Assembly: GCA_015489815.1 (NCBI GenBank)
Contig: WFZA01000019.1
Span: 85,991-149,990 of the forward strand
DNA: 64,000 nt
Reading direction: 5' to 3'
Source: Caldisericales bacterium
GTDB lineage: Bacteria; Caldisericota; Caldisericia; Caldisericales; Caldisericaceae
Shown here: piece by piece, positions 63,862 through 64,000 of the stretch
Layout: each line of letters opens with the position of its first letter
Numbering within the stretch: the first letter of the stretch is position 1
The notes under the pieces: generated by a model
The model's input: only the letters and a program-made list of their open reading frames with translations
What the model was told of the DNA's origin: nothing
Database searches by the model: none
Translations under genes and position numbers: made by a program

Positions 63862-64000
63862 ATGAATGAGAGATGGAGTAGAGGGTATATGGTATTTATA
63901 ATTGTTACTTTTATTTTTTTATTTGTTGTTTCATTTTTTTATTTTCCCACCAAATTTACTCTTAATTCTTTATGGTATGCATTAATACTTGGTATAGGAA
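63862..64000 (+). CDS. Membrane protein N-terminus (runs off the window)
   Basis: The frame from ATG 63862 is open to the end: MNERWSRGYMVFIIVTFIFL then FVVSFFYFPTKFTLNSLWYA and a further hydrophobic stretch. Two membrane helices are visible. A start at the internal ATG 63889, with GGAG upstream, is also possible. It may be a permease or a sensor with an N-terminal membrane domain; nothing in the visible part decides. Confidence 0.55.
   Translation, partial: MNERWSRGYMVFIIVTFIFLFVVSFFYFPTKFTLNSLWYALILGIG

Overview
The window is AT-rich, densely packed bacterial DNA. Proteins have short, strong Shine-Dalgarno sites (AGGAGG type), promoters match the sigma-70 consensus closely, and tRNA genes encode their CCA ends. 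Rubrerythrin plus rubredoxin, an iron-dependent alcohol dehydrogenase and a possibly fermentative N-heterocycle cluster point to an anaerobe. The mixture of a rapZ-yvcK-whiA operon, rpoN, ATP-type PEP carboxykinase and a sugar ABC transporter without its own ATPase would fit a deep-branching anaerobe such as Caldisericum or a relative of the Thermotogae/Firmicutes. That placement is inference from gene content; no search was possible.

Layout. 1-4 kb: a cut-off nucleoside deoxyribosyltransferase, a small conserved protein behind an attenuator-like leader, a DUF2148 protein, a DMT exporter and an AlkA-type glycosylase. 4.2-8 kb: an accessory island on the minus strand with a DUF6508 protein, a ParA-like ATPase with a small partner, a DUF3800 gene interrupted by a stop codon and a frameshifted nuclease-like gene. 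8.4-16.6 kb: MFS, CDF-NifX and alcohol dehydrogenase genes; rubrerythrin/rubredoxin; a DUF4332 protein; PlsY, a GIY-YIG protein, ThiI and NurA. 16.7-17.9 kb: a heavily decayed DUF401 gene. 18-21.3 kb: a sugar-type ABC transporter (binding lipoprotein and two permeases). 21.4-22.5 kb: a gene-free stretch of dispersed repeats.

22.5-36.7 kb (minus, except two DUF4388 genes): rapZ-yvcK-whiA-rpoN-gap-pgk-secG followed by three tRNAs, then hemW, lepA and clpC. 36.8-45.7 kb (plus): gyrB-gyrA, an AI-2E family permease, rplU-rpmA-obg-nadD-yqeK and three tRNAs. 45.9-48.2 kb: a second repeat copy and pckA. 48.2-49.9 kb: a frameshifted secreted beta-propeller/copper-amine-oxidase-N gene.

50-60.9 kb is a metabolic cluster: NCS2 permease, three-subunit xanthine-dehydrogenase-family hydroxylase, cyclase-family metal hydrolase, and AllG/FdrA/AllH-like proteins with an extra 58-residue FdrA-type protein, headed by a GNAT-like gene. 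The logic suggests uptake and hydroxylation of an N-heterocycle, ring opening, and phosphorolysis of an N-carbamoyl product to carbamoyl phosphate. The substrate cannot be read from the sequence. 61-63.4 kb holds a degenerate SDR protein, a second PlsY and RlmN.

The most novel-looking item is at the right end. Two exactly identical 124-bp tandem units each encode the same 28-residue hydrophobic peptide behind a near-perfect ribosome binding site, followed by a third, aborted unit and the start of a membrane protein that runs off the window.
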